Shown: in pieces, positions 26,402-34,520 of the stretch
Numbering within the stretch: position 1 is the stretch's first letter
Layout of the letters: every line of letters starts with the position of its first letter
Assembly (NCBI RefSeq): GCF_017312365.1
Contig: NZ_BLJI01000021.1
Span: 1 to 64,000, forward strand
Source: Chroococcus sp. FPU101
GTDB lineage: Bacteria; Cyanobacteriota; Cyanobacteriia; Cyanobacteriales; Microcystaceae
DNA: 64,000 bases
Direction: 5' to 3'
Made by a program: the position numbers and the translations under genes
The notes under the pieces: model-generated
Seen by the model: the letters and a program-made list of their open reading frames with translations, nothing else
Databases searched by the model: none
What the model was told of the DNA's origin: nothing

Positions 26402-27682
26402 ATGACTTTTAAAGCTTTTAAATCAACCAATCCCATCTTAGTTGGTCTAATCCTAGCAGGTACAACCCTCGCAGGATTTACAGCGATTTACACCGTTTCT
26501 CAGGTTGGACAAAAGCAGGAAACTCCGCCACCTGTTGAAACCACTCCAGTTGTGACCAGAATTACCGCTTTAGGGAGACTTGAACCCAGAACGGAAATTA
26601 TTAGCGTTTCTGCACCTTTAAATTATGATTCTGATCGCATGGCACAATTATTCGTCGATGAAGGAGACACCGTTAAACAAGGTCAAGTCATCGCCATTTT
26701 AGATAGCCGGGATCGTCTACAAAATAACTTGACAGAAACGCAAAAAGATGCGCAGATCGCTCGAGCCAAACTCGCCCAAGTGAAAGCAGGTGCAAAAACG
26801 GGTGAAATTGAGGCCCAGTCAGCAACAGTACGGCGAACCGAAGCGCAATTAGAAGGGGATCGCATTGCCCAACAAGCCACCCTACGACGAACACAAGCGC
26901 AGTTAGAGGGTGATATTGCTGCCCAACAAGCGACGATCGGTAAGTTAGAAGCGGAATATAATAACGCTAATGCAGAATTTATTCGTTATCAACAGCTATA
27001 TAACGAGGGTGCGATCTCTGCGTCTAATTTTGATGCGAAAAAGCTGAGTTTAGAAACCAGTCGTAAACAACTCGATGAAGCAAAAGTAACTTTAAACCGA
27101 ATTCAACGGACTGGACAACAACAAATCAAAGAAGTAAGAACTAATTTAGAACGAATTCAACGGACTGGACAACAACAAATTAATGAAGCACAATCGACTC
27201 TAAATAAAGTAGCCGAAGTGCGTTCCGTTGATGTTCAAGCAGCCCAGGCCGAAGTTGATTCCGCGTTGGCAAAAGTTCAAAAAGCACAAACAGAACTCAA
27301 TCAAGTTTATATTCGTTCTCCGTTGACGGGACAAGTGATTAATGTTCATACGCGCCCTGGTGAACAAATTAGCGATGATGGTGTGGTTGATCTTGCCCAA
27401 ACAGGACAAATGGAAGTGGTTGCCGAAATTTATCAAAGTGATATTAGCAAAATTCGGACGGGACAAGAAGCGATTATTACTGGGGAGTCTTTTGAAGGGG
27501 AAGTGCGCGGAAACGTTCGTCTAATTGGCTTACAAGTGGATCAGCAGAAGGTTTTTAGTAACCAACCAGGGGAAAATTTAGACCGCAGAATTATTGAAGT
27601 TCGTATTAGTGTGCGCCCTGAAGATGTTCCTAAAGTCAGGGGGTTAACCAATTCTCAAGTACAAGTCGCTATTAAACCTTAA
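26402..27682 (+). CDS. devB: DevB/HlyD-type membrane-fusion protein of an ABC exporter
   Basis: This 426-residue periplasmic adaptor has an N-terminal membrane anchor (about 12-35) and a lipoyl half-motif (MAQLFVDEGDTVKQGQVIAILDSRD, about 80-104). A long coiled-coil hairpin follows (about 110-290), then the second lipoyl half (IRSPLTGQVINVHTRPGE) and a beta-barrel end. The coiled coil includes two tandem 18-residue repeats (DNA repeats of 54 bases at 26843/26897 and 27098/27152). In heterocyst formers DevBCA exports glycolipids through TolC. This genome's substrate is unknown. Confidence 0.92.
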   Translation: MTFKAFKSTNPILVGLILAGTTLAGFTAIYTVSQVGQKQETPPPVETTPVVTRITALGRLEPRTEIISVSAPLNYDSDRMAQLFVDEGDTVKQGQVIAILDSRDRLQNNLTETQKDAQIARAKLAQVKAGAKTGEIEAQSATVRRTEAQLEGDRIAQQATLRRTQAQLEGDIAAQQATIGKLEAEYNNANAEFIRYQQLYNEGAISASNFDAKKLSLETSRKQLDEAKVTLNRIQRTGQQQIKEVRTNLERIQRTGQQQINEAQSTLNKVAEVRSVDVQAAQAEVDSALAKVQKAQTELNQVYIRSPLTGQVINVHTRPGEQISDDGVVDLAQTGQMEVVAEIYQSDISKIRTGQEAIITGESFEGEVRGNVRLIGLQVDQQKVFSNQPGENLDRRIIEVRISVRPEDVPKVRGLTNSQVQVAIKP

Positions 27683-27687
27683 AAAAG

Positions 27688-28029
27688 ATGAGCATACTAC
27701 AAATAACCTATCTTTTGTTATGTATTGCAGGGACAATTCTTCCTTATGTTCCTTTTATCTCTTTTCTCACTGAAAATGGCTTAAATTTACCTTTGTTTTT
27801 GGCAGAATTATTCAGTAACTACATTTCTAGTTTTTTTGCGCTTGATTTTATCATTTCATCTTTTGTTTTTTGGGCTTTTTTATTTTGGGAAGGTTCACGT
27901 CTACAGATGAGATTTCTTTGGGTTTATGTTGTCTGTCATCTAACGGTAGGGTTGTCTCTGGGTTTTCCTTTATTCCTTTTGATGCGTCAACGAAAATTAG
28001 AATCTTTTACACAAACGGTCAAAATCTAA
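27688..28029 (+). CDS. DUF2834 membrane protein
   Basis: The 113-residue product has three membrane segments. It matches the DUF2834 pattern: PYVPFISFLTENGLNLPLF near the start, then SSFFALDFIISSFVFWAFLFWEGSRLQMR and a glycine-rich last helix VGLSLGFPLFLLMR. The family has no assigned activity. It sits 5 bases after devB and 10 before devC, so it must be co-transcribed with the exporter. A role as an accessory subunit is possible but inferred from position only. Confidence 0.85.
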   Translation: MSILQITYLLLCIAGTILPYVPFISFLTENGLNLPLFLAELFSNYISSFFALDFIISSFVFWAFLFWEGSRLQMRFLWVYVVCHLTVGLSLGFPLFLLMRQRKLESFTQTVKI

Positions 28030-28039
28030 TTTAAAGTTT

Positions 28040-29209
28040 ATGTTACCGAAATTTTTACGCAAAACTCCCCTTGCTTGGCTACAGGTTTCTAGAGAAAAAA
28101 GCCGTTTGGCTATTGCTTTAGCGGGTATTGCCTTTGCTGATTTATTGATGTTTACGCAAATGGGATTTAAAGACGCACTTTTTAACGCTTCTGTCAAGCC
28201 CCATTATATTTTAAATACTGATTTAGTTTTGGCTAACCCTCAGTTTGAAACCATGTTTGCTGTTAAAAGTTTTTCGAGAGAACGACTTTATCAAGCGATG
28301 CGGGTTGATGGGATCGAGTCTACCAGTTCATTGTATATTGGTTCAGGCCCTTGGCGAAATCCTGAAACAAATGTGGATCGACCGATTTTAATTTTTGGGA
28401 CAGATCCGACTCAAAGCATTTTTAAAGTCCCAGAGATTAATCAACATTTGAATCAATTAAAAATGTTGAATACAGTTGTCTTTGACCAAGCAGGACGCAC
28501 TGAATTCGGGCCAATTGCTGAACTATTGAAGAAAAATAAAACAGTTTCGATTCAGCTTAATCAAAAAGAAGTACAAGTAGTGGGTGTGTTTAGTTTGGGG
28601 GCTTCTTTTGCTGCTGATGGAAACGTTGTCACCAGTGATTCTACTTTTTTGAACCTCTTTCCAGAACGTCAGCCTGATCAAATCGATCTTGGTTTAATTA
28701 AAGTTAAAAGTAATGCTGATCTTGAAACTGTTAAAGCTAACCTACAACAATTATTACCGAAAAATGAGGTCTCAGTCTTTACCTTAGATGAATTTGCCAA
28801 ACGAGAAATAGATTACTGGGCGAATAGTACTGCGATCGGTTTTATTTTCACTTTAGGTACAGTGGTCGGGTTTATTGTTGGTATTGTAATTGTTTATCAA
28901 ATTTTGTATTCAGATGTTTCAGATCATTTACCTGAATATGCCACACTCAAAGCAATGGGTTATGGTGATGGATATTTAATTAAAGTTCTGATGCAAGAGG
29001 CTTTGATTTTAGCATTTTTAGGTTTTATTCCTGGTTTTGTTGCATCAATTGGTCTTTATAATTTGGCTGCATCAGCTACTCTATTACCGATTATCATGTC
29101 TTCTGAAAGAGCAATCACTGTTTTAGCTTTAACCATTATTATGTGTGGTGGTTCGGGTGTGGTGGCGATGCGGAAGTTACGAACGGCTGATCCTTCTGAT
29201 ATTTTCTAA
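28040..29209 (+). CDS. devC: DevC-type ABC exporter permease
   Basis: This 389-residue protein begins TPLAWLQVSREKSRLAIALAGIAFADLLMF, the DevC start with one N-terminal helix. A large periplasmic MacB-like domain follows (about 45-255), then three C-terminal helices (FtsX-type, about 260-385). The conserved PEYATLKAMGYGDGYL coupling segment lies between helices. It pairs with the ATPase encoded 20 bases downstream and the DevB adaptor upstream, forming a tripartite pump with an outer-membrane TolC. Confidence 0.92.
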   Translation: MLPKFLRKTPLAWLQVSREKSRLAIALAGIAFADLLMFTQMGFKDALFNASVKPHYILNTDLVLANPQFETMFAVKSFSRERLYQAMRVDGIESTSSLYIGSGPWRNPETNVDRPILIFGTDPTQSIFKVPEINQHLNQLKMLNTVVFDQAGRTEFGPIAELLKKNKTVSIQLNQKEVQVVGVFSLGASFAADGNVVTSDSTFLNLFPERQPDQIDLGLIKVKSNADLETVKANLQQLLPKNEVSVFTLDEFAKREIDYWANSTAIGFIFTLGTVVGFIVGIVIVYQILYSDVSDHLPEYATLKAMGYGDGYLIKVLMQEALILAFLGFIPGFVASIGLYNLAASATLLPIIMSSERAITVLALTIIMCGGSGVVAMRKLRTADPSDIF

Positions 29210-29229
29210 GTTATTGGGATGAAATAATT

Positions 29230-29961
29230 ATGACTACATTAGCTCCTTCTATTTTATTAAATCAAGATAAATCTACTGAACCTGTGATTAGTGTGCGTCA
29301 TCTTGACTACTATTTTGGTAAAGGTGAACTTCGCAAACAAGCTTTATATGATATTAATTTAGATATTAATGCGGGTGAAATTGTGATTATGACTGGGCCA
29401 TCGGGTTCAGGGAAAACAACGCTACTTAGTTTGATGGGAGGACTGCGTTCTGTTCAAGAGGGAAATCTTTCTATTTTAGGTCAAGAAATGAATGGCATTA
29501 GTAAAGGAAAAATGTTAGACGTGCGTCGTCAAATTGGTTATATTTTCCAAGCACATAACCTACTGACTTTTTTGAGTGCTAAACAAAATGTGCGGATGTC
29601 TTTGGAATTGCATGACGAATATTTAGCGCAAGATCTGGACAACATTGCGGTTCAAATGTTGGAGTCAGTCGGGTTAGGAGATCGAGTTAATTATTATCCC
29701 GATAAACTCTCTGGAGGACAAAAACAAAGAGTAGCGATCGCACGTGCTTTAGTCAGTCGTCCTAAGATTGTTTTAGCAGACGAACCCACCGCCGCATTAG
29801 ATAAACAATCAGGTCGAGATGTAGTTGAAGTCATGCAACGTTTAGCTAAAGAGCAAGATTGTACAATCTTATTAGTGACTCATGATAACCGTATTTTGGA
29901 TATTGCCGATCGGATTATTTATTTAGAAGATGGTCGCTTATCCGATGCGGATGAGGTTTAA
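29230..29961 (+). CDS. devA: DevA-type ABC exporter ATPase
   Basis: The 243-residue ATPase is of the LolD/MacB/DevA class. It has Walker A GPSGSGKTTLL (about 56-66), a Q-loop in GYIFQAHNLL, the ABC signature LSGGQKQRVAIARAL (about 160-174), Walker B IVLADEPTAALD and switch His VTHDNRI. All are intact. A D-loop and C-terminal strand complete a full-length domain. It is the last gene of the TetR-devB-DUF2834-devC-devA operon. Confidence 0.93.
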   Translation: MTTLAPSILLNQDKSTEPVISVRHLDYYFGKGELRKQALYDINLDINAGEIVIMTGPSGSGKTTLLSLMGGLRSVQEGNLSILGQEMNGISKGKMLDVRRQIGYIFQAHNLLTFLSAKQNVRMSLELHDEYLAQDLDNIAVQMLESVGLGDRVNYYPDKLSGGQKQRVAIARALVSRPKIVLADEPTAALDKQSGRDVVEVMQRLAKEQDCTILLVTHDNRILDIADRIIYLEDGRLSDADEV

Positions 29962-30015
29962 GTAGCCTTTTAAACTGGGCTGTACTTATATGTATTCATC
30001 ATATTTTTAAACATT

Positions 30016-30117
30016 ATGATAGAGCAGCCATTTTATCAAGTTTTAATAGAAGATGAAGAAATTATCATCAAATTAAATCAGCCTCAACTTCCAAAGATGC
30101 TGATGAGGTTTAACTAA
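30016..30117 (+). pseudogene. N-terminal remnant of a small antitoxin-like gene
   Basis: A 33-codon frame reads MIEQPFYQVLIEDEEIIIKL then NQPQLPKMLMRFN. This resembles the N-terminus of small cyanobacterial antitoxins paired with VapC toxins (a short beta-strand start, then the beginning of a helix). It stops before the expected helical and toxin-binding part. It abuts a VapC-like remnant on the other strand. Assignment rests on pattern memory, not a search. Confidence 0.4.
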
Positions 30118-30245
30118 GTTCACAATCTTCAATTGTTAATTCATTTATTCAGCTAAATTCACTAATATTATGAGTTACTAAAATTTAATTGTTAGCTAAT
30201 GCGAGCGCAGCTACTTGTAAATCATTAGGCATATTGGTGTCTCAA
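30115..30245 (-). pseudogene. C-terminal remnant of a VapC/PIN-domain toxin gene
   Basis: Read leftward, one frame gives NDLQVAALALANN, then a stop, then ILVTHNISEFS, a stop, and INELTIEDCEL. This is the end of a VapC toxin (D.L.AA.AL..N..LVTHN..EF....L..EDW), with the PIN-domain Asp and Asn motifs recognisable. A frame change lies just before it (VETPI in the next frame). At least two stops and the lost N-terminal half show it is dead. Confidence 0.65.
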
Positions 30246-30297
30246 CTGGATTAGTATGACTTTAAAGAACTAAACTTTAAAATTTGTTAAGTAATGA

Positions 30298-31086
30298 TTA
30301 ACCACAAGAACAACTTAAACTTTGTGCGGTATTAGCACGAGTATAAGCATTCCACGTTCCTAAATCTTGGGAAGAAAAACTACATAACATTGCTTTAGTT
30401 TCTGCACTTAATCCCATTGCTAAAGTAAAATCTGCACCCGCAATACTCGCAATTTGTTCTAAAATAGCATCTGTAAAATCAACAGCGCGTAAATCAGCCC
30501 CTTGTAATTCCACACCAATTAATCTCGCATTTCTTAAACAAGCCCCTGTTAAAATAGCTCGTTGTAAATTGGCTCCACTCAATGCGGCATTTTCTAAATT
30601 AGCTCCAGTTAAATCTGCACCACTTAAATAAGCTCCTCTTAAATTGGCTCCTCGTAAATCGGCATATCTCAGATTGGAAGTATTAAGAAACGCACCGTTT
30701 AAATTAGATTTCGGCCCAACTGCATTAAGATTTCGATAATCATAATTTTCGGGCCAAATGGTTTTAGAATTATAACGAGCTAATTGTAATCTTGCTCCTT
30801 CTAACTGAGCATTTTCTAAATTACATCCCTGTAAATCTGAACGAAATAGATAGCTATTTTTTAAATTAGCATTGCTGAGATTACAGCCTTGTAAATTTGC
30901 CCCTCTTAAATCGGTATTTTCTAAATTGGCATGACTCAGATTACTTTGACTTAAATTAACACCGATTAGATTAGTACCGCTTAAATCAATCCCTTGTAGA
31001 TTCAGTTGCAATAAACGTTGACCTTGTTGGTGAGCGTGTAAAATATCAGAGCGTGAGGGGGTTTGAGATTGAACAAATGTAGTCAT
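30298..31086 (-). CDS. Pentapeptide-repeat protein
   Basis: This 262-residue protein has a short N-terminal helix (about 5-25) and then two blocks of A(D/N)LxG-type pentapeptide repeats (about 27-115 and 135-220). The second block ends near LTGACLRNARLIGVELQGADL. A non-repeat insert (about 105-130) separates them and a C-terminal helical tail follows. Such repeats fold as a right-handed four-sided beta helix; the role is unknown. The frame continues to an ATG at 31164, but that adds 26 atypical residues. Confidence 0.88.
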   Translation of the reverse strand: MTTFVQSQTPSRSDILHAHQQGQRLLQLNLQGIDLSGTNLIGVNLSQSNLSHANLENTDLRGANLQGCNLSNANLKNSYLFRSDLQGCNLENAQLEGARLQLARYNSKTIWPENYDYRNLNAVGPKSNLNGAFLNTSNLRYADLRGANLRGAYLSGADLTGANLENAALSGANLQRAILTGACLRNARLIGVELQGADLRAVDFTDAILEQIASIAGADFTLAMGLSAETKAMLCSFSSQDLGTWNAYTRANTAQSLSCSCG

Positions 31087-31202
31087 AACGTTTATCTGAA
31101 GTTTTGTTGATACAGACCCATAAAAATAACCAGTGTCTTTTATCCTAGAATTGGTCTGATTCATTTCTCTAATTTTTTTTACTTTTCTTAATTAAAACAG
31201 CT

Positions 31203-31790
31203 ATGCAGTTAATCCCACCGATGACGATGATGGACTTTTTCCGCAAAAGTGAGGGAGTCTGGTACAGCACAAGAACGGTTCATCATTTTGATTCTGTTTC
31301 TGATGAGTCTGGAGAATCTAACCTAATTGTGAAAGTTTTGGAAAAAGATGACCCCAAAGTCATTGAAGTTTGTCAAGCACAAAATGTTGATCCCTTTTTG
31401 GTCAGTGGTGGTGCTAGTTTTTCTTGGCAAGACAATATGGATGACTCAGAACCCAATCCGAATTATGCGGCTATATTAGTCGATGTTCCTCATCAAGATG
31501 ACCCCAGACAAGGCCAATTTTTACGCAACCGAGGTTATGTGGAAGGCATCCCTGTTATTGGAGTCTATCGCTTCGATGAAAATGGGGTTTTAACCATTAA
31601 TACTGAATATGAACGCAATCAAGGACAGGAAAGAAGCTGGTTCGTTACAGATGATTTTCGCATACGAGTGATGACGGTCAAAATGATGAATGGAGTCAAT
31701 CAAATGGCTTATTGTTCTGAGCGTCGTTGTGTGACTTCTGCAAGTTTAGAAGCAATGTTAGAACAACATCGCACGAGAATAAGTGTTTAA
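31203..31790 (+). CDS. cpcS: CpcS/CpeS-type phycobiliprotein chromophore lyase
   Basis: CpcS attaches phycocyanobilin to Cys-84-type sites of phycobiliproteins. The 195-residue lipocalin-like protein has DFFRKSEGVWYSTRTVHHF (about 11-29), a beta-barrel core, and the family C-terminal run SWFVTDDFRIRVMTVK and MAYCSERRC. This supports a phycobilisome-containing organism. It is divergent from the pentapeptide gene by 116 bases. Subtype (CpcS, CpeS or CpcU) cannot be fixed by eye; the length and Cys-rich end suit CpcS-I. It overlaps the convergent cyclotransferase gene by 4 bases. Confidence 0.85.
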   Translation: MQLIPPMTMMDFFRKSEGVWYSTRTVHHFDSVSDESGESNLIVKVLEKDDPKVIEVCQAQNVDPFLVSGGASFSWQDNMDDSEPNPNYAAILVDVPHQDDPRQGQFLRNRGYVEGIPVIGVYRFDENGVLTINTEYERNQGQERSWFVTDDFRIRVMTVKMMNGVNQMAYCSERRCVTSASLEAMLEQHRTRISV

Positions 31791-32188
31791 GATTGTTCTT
31801 GTTCCGTCCAAGATCCCGATAAAACGGGTATTCCTTGGTATTGCTGAATTTTCTCCAGTGTCATGACATACCCCCAAACTTCCCCCAAAAATTCATCATC
31901 TAGACTAAAAATTGGAATTCGTTTTCGTTGATATTCGTTTTCGTCAGGCGATCGTAGGGGGTGATAGTCTTCTAATTTATCTAAGTTTTCTAAGTCTGAC
32001 TCCTTTTCAAAAGTAAGCAAAAATCCTTTTACTTTCCCATTTCCCTCTAATAACCCTGGATAACCTAAAGACAAATGAAATAGCTTCCCGTAGGTGTATG
32101 CTTCTCTTTCTTGTAGCGTCTTTCCCTCACAATAATAGGAGTAGTTTCGTTCACCTGGTTTGAGGGTTCCATAGACAAAAACCTGCAA
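31787..32188 (-). CDS. Gamma-glutamylcyclotransferase-fold protein (AIG2/GGCT-like)
   Basis: The 133-residue product begins with the family motif VFVYGTLKPGERNY (about 3-16) and has LGYPGLLEGNGKVKGFLLTF (about 42-61). An acidic segment (LDKLEDYHP) carries a possible catalytic Glu. Such proteins act on gamma-glutamyl amines or glutathione breakdown products, or have unknown substrates. It is convergent with cpcS, overlapping by 4 bases. Confidence 0.88.
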   Translation of the reverse strand: MQVFVYGTLKPGERNYSYYCEGKTLQEREAYTYGKLFHLSLGYPGLLEGNGKVKGFLLTFEKESDLENLDKLEDYHPLRSPDENEYQRKRIPIFSLDDEFLGEVWGYVMTLEKIQQYQGIPVLSGSWTEQEQS

Positions 32189-32355
32189 TTGGATAAACCT
32201 CCCCTAATTTTAATCGCAGTTTACCATTTTTTTGCGTTTTTTGCTAAATTAATATTAATTAGAAAAAAAATTGAGAAAATTATTAATAATTGTTGACGGG
32301 TTTTCAGGGCGATTAGCTATACTAAAAATAACCAATTCGTTTAATAAAATAACTT

Positions 32356-33008
32356 ATGCTAGCTGAAGAAGAAACACAAATTTATCAAGGACAGTTTGGA
32401 AATTTTTCCATTACTGAGCAAGATCGACTGAGCGTTATTTTATATCGTGCTGGCTTAATCATTTCCGCATTTAGTTTTCTGGTCGGAAGTAGTTTAGTGC
32501 TATCTGCCGAAAATCTTCAAGCCATCTTACCCTTATTAACGCCCATCTTTGCGGTTTTTTCCTGTGGTTTGGCCTTAAGTTTAGCGACCATTCATATTTA
32601 TTTAGTTCCATTACATCGACTTCTACAGTTATTTCTTGTCATTGGTACTGGTTCATTTACATTTTTACTCTGATGACACCGATGCCCGTCGCTGAATATA
32701 TCTATGAGCATCCCCTCAGTTTACTCTTAATTGGCTTTACCTTCGCCGCACTAACAGGAATTTATTTTAAAGAAGCCTTTTGTTTTAATCGTATTGAAAC
32801 TAAATTTTTAACCCCTCTCGTGCCATTACTCCTGTTAGGGCATTTAGTCGGAATTCTACCCGTATCGGCTGAAAAATTGTTATTAAGCATTTGGTCGATT
32901 CTATTTCTGGTTTTTGCCCTGCGGAAAGTGATTCAACCCATTCCCCCAGATATCGGCGATAAATCTGTTTTTGAATATCTTAAACACTCAAAAGCAGGTC
33001 AAAGCTAA
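32356..33008 (+). pseudogene. DUF2301 membrane protein gene split by a -1 frame change
   Basis: Two frames (32356-32673 and 32673-33008) together make one DUF2301 protein of about 215 residues. The first has the N-terminal part ending IHIYLVPLHRLLQLFLVIG. The second has the family end FAALTGIYFKEAFCFNRIETK, then LTPLVPLLLLGHLVG. The stop of the first and the ATG of the second overlap as TGATG, so translational coupling could still yield two halves. A run ATTTTTA just before the stop is a possible slip or sequencing-error point. Intact homologues should be a single chain. Confidence 0.75.
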
Positions 33009-33015
33009 ACCCTCA

Positions 33016-33684
33016 ATGTCTAAAATCATTAAACTTTGGGGACTATTTATCTATCAGCCCCAATGGACACTAACCCTAAAAGGATGGTTATTACTCATTG
33101 TAGTGTTGTTGACCTTACTTACTATTTTTGTCACGCAAATTCATTCATTTTTAGCAGTACAAGCCCCCATTAAAGCCGATGCTCTACTCGTAGAAGGATG
33201 GGTCACTGATGCTGTGGTTAAAGGTGCTGTTTCTGAATACAAACAAGGACATTATCAAATCATCATTGCTACTGGATTACCTCTAGAGAAAGGTTCATTT
33301 TTAAGTCAATATCAAAACTCTGCCCAACTGACAGCCGCCTCTTTAATCGCGTTAGGTATTCCTCAAGAAAAAATTATTCCGATTCCCGCCCCTGCAACCA
33401 AAATCAATCGAACAGGGATGGCAGCTAAAACGGTAAAAAAATGGCTATTTGAATCTAATCTCAAGATTAAATCAATAAATATCTACTCTTTTGATGTACA
33501 TACCCGCAGAAGTTGGTTACTGTATCAAAAAATGCTGCCAAACGATCTAAAAATTGGTGCGATCGCTTATCCGAGTGATGCTTATGATCATCGTTTTTGG
33601 TGGACATCTAGCGCGGGGTTTCGCTCAATTACTAATGAAGCATTAGCCTATTTCTATGCGTTATTATTTGGGGACTTCAGTTAA
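33016..33684 (+). CDS. YdcF/SanA-type (DUF218) membrane protein
   Basis: This 222-residue protein has an N-terminal membrane helix (about 20-45) and a DUF218 domain with ADALLVEGWVTDAVVKGAVSEY (about 56-77), the conserved IIATGLPLEKGS, and PAPATKINRTGMAAKTVKKWL. The fold is Rossmann-like and the family has no fixed activity. In Escherichia coli relatives such as ElyC and SanA act in envelope integrity. The frame opens at 32971, but the ATG at 33016 avoids overlap with the DUF2301 gene. It overlaps the convergent M67 gene by 21 bases. Confidence 0.85.
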   Translation: MSKIIKLWGLFIYQPQWTLTLKGWLLLIVVLLTLLTIFVTQIHSFLAVQAPIKADALLVEGWVTDAVVKGAVSEYKQGHYQIIIATGLPLEKGSFLSQYQNSAQLTAASLIALGIPQEKIIPIPAPATKINRTGMAAKTVKKWLFESNLKIKSINIYSFDVHTRRSWLLYQKMLPNDLKIGAIAYPSDAYDHRFWWTSSAGFRSITNEALAYFYALLFGDFS

Positions 33685-34125
33685 AACAATCTCTTCAGAT
33701 TGAAATTGATGATCTTGATCTAACTTCCAACATTTAATATCTGTAACTTTTCCCTGATTAAGCGCAACAATCATATAAGAATATTCGGGCCATGCAATCT
33801 CTTGATCCATCGCTGAAGGAATCGCCAAATGATCAGGATGAGAATGATAAACCCCAATAATTACCAGTTGACGTGCGCGTGTTTGTTTTTGAACTTGCAA
33901 TAAAACTTTGGGTGCAATATAAAAACGATCCCGCGTTGTTCCCGTCTGTATAAATAAATCTTCTCTTATTTCATCTGTCCAGCTATTTTCCGTCTCCTGA
34001 ACTTCAATTAAAAAACTTCCTTCTGGTGTAATTTTTCCAAGCAGCAACCCACAACACTCGTTAGGATAAATCAATTCAGCATGACTTTTAATTTGTTGGA
34101 GTTGAAGAGCCGTCACAATCATCAT
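33664..34125 (-). CDS. M67-family (JAMM/MPN+) metallopeptidase
   Basis: The 153-residue protein has the JAMM zinc motif HSHPDHLAIPSAMD (about 93-106) and a conserved upstream Glu in the CCGLLLGKI strand region (about 23-32). In bacteria this class often acts like Mec+ on C-terminal extensions of sulfur-carrier proteins. The partner here is not in view. It lies 2 bases from the RuvC-like gene and probably shares its transcript. Confidence 0.88.
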   Translation of the reverse strand: MMIVTALQLQQIKSHAELIYPNECCGLLLGKITPEGSFLIEVQETENSWTDEIREDLFIQTGTTRDRFYIAPKVLLQVQKQTRARQLVIIGVYHSHPDHLAIPSAMDQEIAWPEYSYMIVALNQGKVTDIKCWKLDQDHQFQSEEIVLTEVPK

Positions 34126-34127
34126 CT

Positions 34128-34520
34128 TTAAACTTGTTGTAAATAGCGTTCTACTAATAAAATAGCCACAATATCATCCACAGGACGTGGAGGAATCCGC
34201 ATACCTTGGGGAATCAATTTTTGTAGTCCTTGAGGGGGATACATTAACCAATAACGATCCCGTGCTTCTAAAGTACTATTGTGTTCATCGACTAGGACAA
34301 TCTGAAAAGAAATACAATTTTCTATTTTTGCTTTCCAAGCTTTAGAAGTCGTTTGATTGCCCATCACTAATAATTGAACCGAAAACCGTTTAGATAACGA
34401 TTGAATGACTTGTAAAGCGTCCTCAGAAACAATCACTTGATGAAACAATATTTGCCGATTTTTATCCACAACAGCAAGACCACATTTATCTTTTCCTGGG
34501 TCAAAACCTAAAATATTCAT
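34128..34520 (-). CDS. RuvC/YqgF-like nuclease-fold protein
   Basis: This 130-residue protein has an RNase-H-like fold with an N-terminal acidic motif ILGFDPGKDKCGLAVVD (about 3-19), the middle Glu of DEHNSTLEARDRYW (about 79-92) and a C-terminal Asp pair PVDDIVAILL. It resembles pre-16S rRNA processing nucleases or Holliday-junction resolvase-like proteins common in cyanobacteria. It overlaps the DUF3084 gene by 4 bases, so the two are translated together. Confidence 0.8.
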   Translation of the reverse strand: MNILGFDPGKDKCGLAVVDKNRQILFHQVIVSEDALQVIQSLSKRFSVQLLVMGNQTTSKAWKAKIENCISFQIVLVDEHNSTLEARDRYWLMYPPQGLQKLIPQGMRIPPRPVDDIVAILLVERYLQQV

